Shown piece after piece: positions 61,371-64,000 of a DNA stretch of 64,000 bases (position 1 is the stretch's first letter; every line of letters starts with the position of its first letter). The position numbers and the translations under genes are program-made. Below the pieces are notes generated by a model. It ran no database searches. It worked only from the letters and a program-made list of their open reading frames with translations, and had not been told where the DNA came from. The stretch lies in the NCBI GenBank assembly GCA_964354215.1, contig CAYGYT010000004.1:1-64000 (forward strand), in the 5' to 3' direction. Source of the DNA: CAVRZR01 sp964354215. GTDB lineage: Bacteria > Actinomycetota > Coriobacteriia > Anaerosomatales > CAVRZR01.

Positions 61371-62195
61371 CTAGTCGAGGTACGAATTGCAGTAGAGCGT
61401 CTCGTTCTGGAGTACGGAGATCGACCGCTGGATGCTCTCGTTGGAGGTAAGCGTCGCCTCGTCCGAGTTCACGACGGCCATCTGCAGCTCGTCTTCGGGG
61501 TCCATGATCGCCGCGTCGAGCCCCGCCGGGATGAGCAGCGAGAGGAACGCGGCGGCGAGCGGCGATTTCACGTGCTCCGGGCACCCATTGTAGATGTTCG
61601 AGAGGCCGACGACGGTCTTCAAGGGCGGGTCGTTCAGCTGCTTGAACATCGCGATCGATTCGAGCGCCTCGGTCGCCTGGTGTTGCGCGACGGCGATGGG
61701 AAGAAGCAGCGGATCGAGGTAGACGCGATCGAGTGGAACGTCGTACTCCATCATCGCGCCCATGATCTCGGTGGCCGCCATCAAACGCTCGTTCGCGTCG
61801 CGGCTCACGCCAGCCTCGGTCATCGCAAGGCCGATGATCTCGGCGTCGAACTCCTTCGCGAGCGGCAGGAACGTGTCGAGGCGGGCTCGCTCGGCCGAGG
61901 TGGAGTTGATGATCGGCTGGAGATTGCAGACCGCGAGACCGGCGCGCATCGCGTCCGGATTCATCGTGTCGAGACACAAGCGCGTGTCGGGCACGGCCTC
62001 CTGCACCGTCTCGACGACCCACTTCATCATCTCGGGGCCGCCCTTGGTGGCCGGCCCGAGGTTCACGTCGAGCACGTTCGCGCCGTCCTCGACCTGGCGC
62101 ATCGCCATGTCGCGGATCGGCCCCGGGTCCCGCTCCTTCATCGCGGGCCCGATGGTCTTGCTCATGACGTTGACTTTCTCTCCGATGACGAGCAT
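61371..62195 (-). CDS. acsE: Methyltetrahydrofolate:corrinoid/iron-sulfur protein methyltransferase
   Basis: A 274-residue pterin-binding TIM barrel that moves the methyl group of methyl-THF to the corrinoid protein of the Wood-Ljungdahl pathway. LVIGEKVNVMSKTIGPAMKE, GANVLDVNLGPATKGGPEMM, CLDTMNPDAMRAGL and IINSTSAERARLDTFLPLAK are its conserved pterin-binding blocks. The acsB/acsCD genes are not in the window. It lies with metF, a CooC-like ATPase and formate dehydrogenase genes, all on one strand. Confidence 0.93.
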   Translation of the reverse strand: MLVIGEKVNVMSKTIGPAMKERDPGPIRDMAMRQVEDGANVLDVNLGPATKGGPEMMKWVVETVQEAVPDTRLCLDTMNPDAMRAGLAVCNLQPIINSTSAERARLDTFLPLAKEFDAEIIGLAMTEAGVSRDANERLMAATEIMGAMMEYDVPLDRVYLDPLLLPIAVAQHQATEALESIAMFKQLNDPPLKTVVGLSNIYNGCPEHVKSPLAAAFLSLLIPAGLDAAIMDPEDELQMAVVNSDEATLTSNESIQRSISVLQNETLYCNSYLD

Positions 62196-62208
62196 CTGTG
62201 CGTCCTCC

Positions 62209-63003
62209 TCAGTCGACTCGCGCGGGCGCGCGCTTCGCGCGCTCGGTCAGGGATGCGGCGATCTCGCGGACCGCCTCGGTGAAGGCTTCATCAGTGCCGA
62301 AGGGGGAGCGGCCGTCGCGGTCTGCGCGGCGAACCGCCGTGCTTTCGGGAAGCGTGCCGACAAGCGGGATCTCGCCGAGCACCTCCTTGAGGTACTCGAC
62401 GTCCTCTTCGTCTCGCACGCGGTTGCCCACGGCCACGACGTCAGCGACGCCGATATCGGCAGCAAGGTCGCGGACAGCGTGCGCGGTCTGCACGCTCCTC
62501 ATCGCGGGCTCGACCACGACCACGAACACGTCGACGCTTTCGGCGGTTCCGCGGCCCAGATGCTCGATTCCGGCCTCCATGTCGAGGATGGCGACCTCGT
62601 CGCGGTCGATGAGCAGGTGGCGCATGAACGCCTTGAGGAACGTGCCTTCCGAGCACATGCAGCCCGAGCCGCCGCGCTCGACGGTGCCCATGCGCAGCAG
62701 CGTGACCCCGCCGACGTCCAGACCGCACATGTCCACGACGTCGGAGACGTCGGGGTTGAGGCGGAACATGCCACCCTGGCCAGGGCGAGCGCCGGTGCGC
62801 TCCTCGATGAGGTCGTCCATCTGTGAGAGCGGTGTGCACGCGGCGGCCGTCTCGGCATCCGCGCCAAGCGCCGTTGCGAGGTTCGCGTCGGGGTCGGCGT
62901 CGATCGCGATGACCCGGCGGCCTTCGCTCGCCCACAGGCGCGCGAGGCTCGACGAGAGCGTCGTCTTGCCCACACCGCCCTTGCCGGAGACTGCCAGCTT
63001 CAT
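62209..63003 (-). CDS. CooC-like nickel/metallocluster ATPase
   Basis: A 264-residue MinD/ParA-type ATPase. The deviant Walker A is SGKGGVGKTTLSSSLAR; VIAIDADPDANLATALG is the second block and VAILDMEAGIEHLGRGT the Walker B. CooC proteins insert nickel into CO dehydrogenase; the cysteine pair GSGCMCSEGTFLK is the metal site of the family. It overlaps metF by four bases (ATGA). Confidence 0.9.
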   Translation of the reverse strand: MKLAVSGKGGVGKTTLSSSLARLWASEGRRVIAIDADPDANLATALGADAETAAACTPLSQMDDLIEERTGARPGQGGMFRLNPDVSDVVDMCGLDVGGVTLLRMGTVERGGSGCMCSEGTFLKAFMRHLLIDRDEVAILDMEAGIEHLGRGTAESVDVFVVVVEPAMRSVQTAHAVRDLAADIGVADVVAVGNRVRDEEDVEYLKEVLGEIPLVGTLPESTAVRRADRDGRSPFGTDEAFTEAVREIAASLTERAKRAPARVD

Positions 63004-63881
63004 GCACTCACCGCTTCCAGTTGGAGCGCGTCTAGGACGCGCGGCACGAGATGCTCGGCACCGACGGCCATGATGTGCACGCCGTCGCAGCAGTCGCGGA
63101 CCTCGTTCACGAACGTTGCTGTGATCTCGATGCCGGTCTCGACGGCGTCCGACGCGGCCGCGAGCTTGTCGATGACGTTCTGGGGCACGCTGATGCCGGG
63201 GATGTTCGCGTTCATGAAGCGGGCCATGCCCGCCGAGCGGAGCACAACGACGCCCGCAAGTACCTTCACGTCGAACTCGCGGGCGTAGCCCATGAACTCG
63301 CGGAAGTGCTCCGCGTCGTAGACGGCCTGCGTCTGGAAATAGCGCGCGCCCGCTCTTACCTTCTTCTCGAACTTGGCGAGCTGCGGGCGGATGGGATTCG
63401 CGTCCGGGGTGACGACTGCGCCGACGAGGAAGCTCGGCGTGCCGTGAAGTTCGTTGCCCGCCATGTCGGTGCCGCTGTTGAGTTGCGCAACTGTCTCGAG
63501 CAGCTGCACCGATTCGAGGTCGAAGACCGCCTTCGCTTGCGGATGGTCGCCCACGACGACGTGGTCGCCCGTGAGCGCGAGCACGTTCTCGATGCCGAAC
63601 GACGCCGCACCGAGCAGGTCGGACTGGATCTCGAGCCGGTTGCGGTCGCGGCAGGTCACCTGCAGCACGGGCTCGTGGCCGTGCTCCTTCAAGTGGATAC
63701 ACGCCGCGAGCGTGGAAAGTCGCATGACCGCGGCCTGGTTGTCGGTGACGTTGAGCGCGTGCACGCGGCCGCGGAGCGACTCGGCGGTCTCGAGCATCTC
63801 GGCGACGTCGGTGCCTTTCGGCGGTCCGACCTCGCTTGTCACGACGAACTCGCCGGTTTCGAGTGCGGAGCGGAGCGTCAT
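63000..63881 (-). CDS. metF: Methylenetetrahydrofolate reductase
   Basis: A 293-residue FAD-type reductase of methylene-THF to methyl-THF. TSEVGPPKGTDVAEMLETAE, HALNVTDNQAAVMRLSTLAA, LQVTCRDRNRLEIQSDLLGA and LTGDHVVVGDHPQAKAVFDL match the MetF barrel. GARYFQTQAVYDAEHFREFM is the substrate block. In acetogens it works with MetV and sometimes an HdrA-like subunit. The ATG at 63881 overlaps the stop of the upstream gene. Confidence 0.93.
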   Translation of the reverse strand: MTLRSALETGEFVVTSEVGPPKGTDVAEMLETAESLRGRVHALNVTDNQAAVMRLSTLAACIHLKEHGHEPVLQVTCRDRNRLEIQSDLLGAASFGIENVLALTGDHVVVGDHPQAKAVFDLESVQLLETVAQLNSGTDMAGNELHGTPSFLVGAVVTPDANPIRPQLAKFEKKVRAGARYFQTQAVYDAEHFREFMGYAREFDVKVLAGVVVLRSAGMARFMNANIPGISVPQNVIDKLAAASDAVETGIEITATFVNEVRDCCDGVHIMAVGAEHLVPRVLDALQLEAVSA

Positions 63882-64000
63882 TTTGCGCCACCCGCCTTCG
63901 CAGCGGCGCCGCCGGGTTTGGCGCTGCCGGCCGCGGTCGGCTTCTCCTCGTACTCGCAGGCCGCGACGTCCCACTCGCACGTCTTGGTCTTTACCGAGTT
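63878..64000 (-). CDS. Probable MetV, C-terminal end
   Basis: Forty codons reaching the window edge: the protein ends with SVKTKTCEWDVAACEYEEKP and an Ala/Gly/Lys-rich tail. The CEW segment with its second cysteine fits the end of the zinc-binding partner of MetF (MTHFR C-terminal domain proteins). The upstream part lies outside the window, so the name rests mainly on the metV-metF gene order. Confidence 0.55.
   Translation of the reverse strand, partial: NSVKTKTCEWDVAACEYEEKPTAAGSAKPGGAAAKAGGAK

Overview
The window is GC-rich, densely packed chromosome from an anaerobic actinobacterium. It most resembles the Coriobacteriia/Anaerosomatales side of the phylum. That placement is an inference from gene content: a Wood-Ljungdahl methyl-branch cluster with a selenocysteine formate dehydrogenase, a comF/hpf/secA/prfB neighbourhood, and an oxygen-independent sulfur-transfer operon. 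Four runs of exactly 100 N (19760, 31610, 35478, 48752) mark scaffold joins of unknown true length. They interrupt prfB/PHP, a geranylgeranyl-reductase-like flavoprotein, the region after ssrA, and an amino-acid permease.

Layout. 1-3181: SAH/MTA recycling (ahcY end, mtnA), an AEC transporter and comF. 3182-3480: a strongly folded non-coding RNA between comF and the transporter genes leading to hpf, a good candidate for the raiA motif. 3493-7083: a polar amino-acid ABC transporter with two binding lipoproteins; the second is circularly permuted. 7242-11974: long hibernation factor, then an unknown protein, a microprotein, an HD-GYP phosphodiesterase, a degenerate HD-GYP paralogue and a DUF5317-like membrane protein. 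12082-15408: a giant STAND/BTAD regulator. 15877-29245: secA, prfB, PHP, YitT, UbiB-like kinase, split transketolase, a VapBC pair, ftsEX, ctpA. 29377-35461: RNase R, flavoprotein, M42 peptidase, a second VapBC, smpB and ssrA (tmRNA). 35578-37655: a decayed island (Fic, broken hsdR, fragment of a conjugation ATPase) ending in a tRNA-Phe 3' half that looks like an attachment site. It is followed by a LexA-box promoter driving a very short transcription unit.

37904-44306: URO-D-like, Rieske, NfeD, SPFH proteins and then a sulfur-relay operon: GYD protein, zinc ribbon, TusA, DsrE, a NifS-like protein lacking the PLP lysine, and an IscU fused to a thioredoxin-reductase-like domain. 44280-55516: secreted CFI-box protein, WG-repeat protein, ACT, flavodoxin, GIY-YIG, permease, GNAT, radical SAM, cold-shock protein with an attenuator-like leader, small conserved proteins and an internally deleted amidase. 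55674-64000 (minus strand): selenocysteine FdhA, CBS protein, NuoF- and NuoE-like subunits, AcsE, CooC-like ATPase, MetF and the end of a probable MetV. Together these would supply an NAD-linked formate dehydrogenase and the methyl branch of the Wood-Ljungdahl pathway.

The most unusual items are the permuted binding protein, the lysine-less NifS with its IscU fusion partner, the LexA-controlled short transcript, the apparently leaderless autoregulated VapBC promoter and the two structured intergenic RNAs. No CRISPR array, insertion sequence, rRNA or complete tRNA gene was seen.
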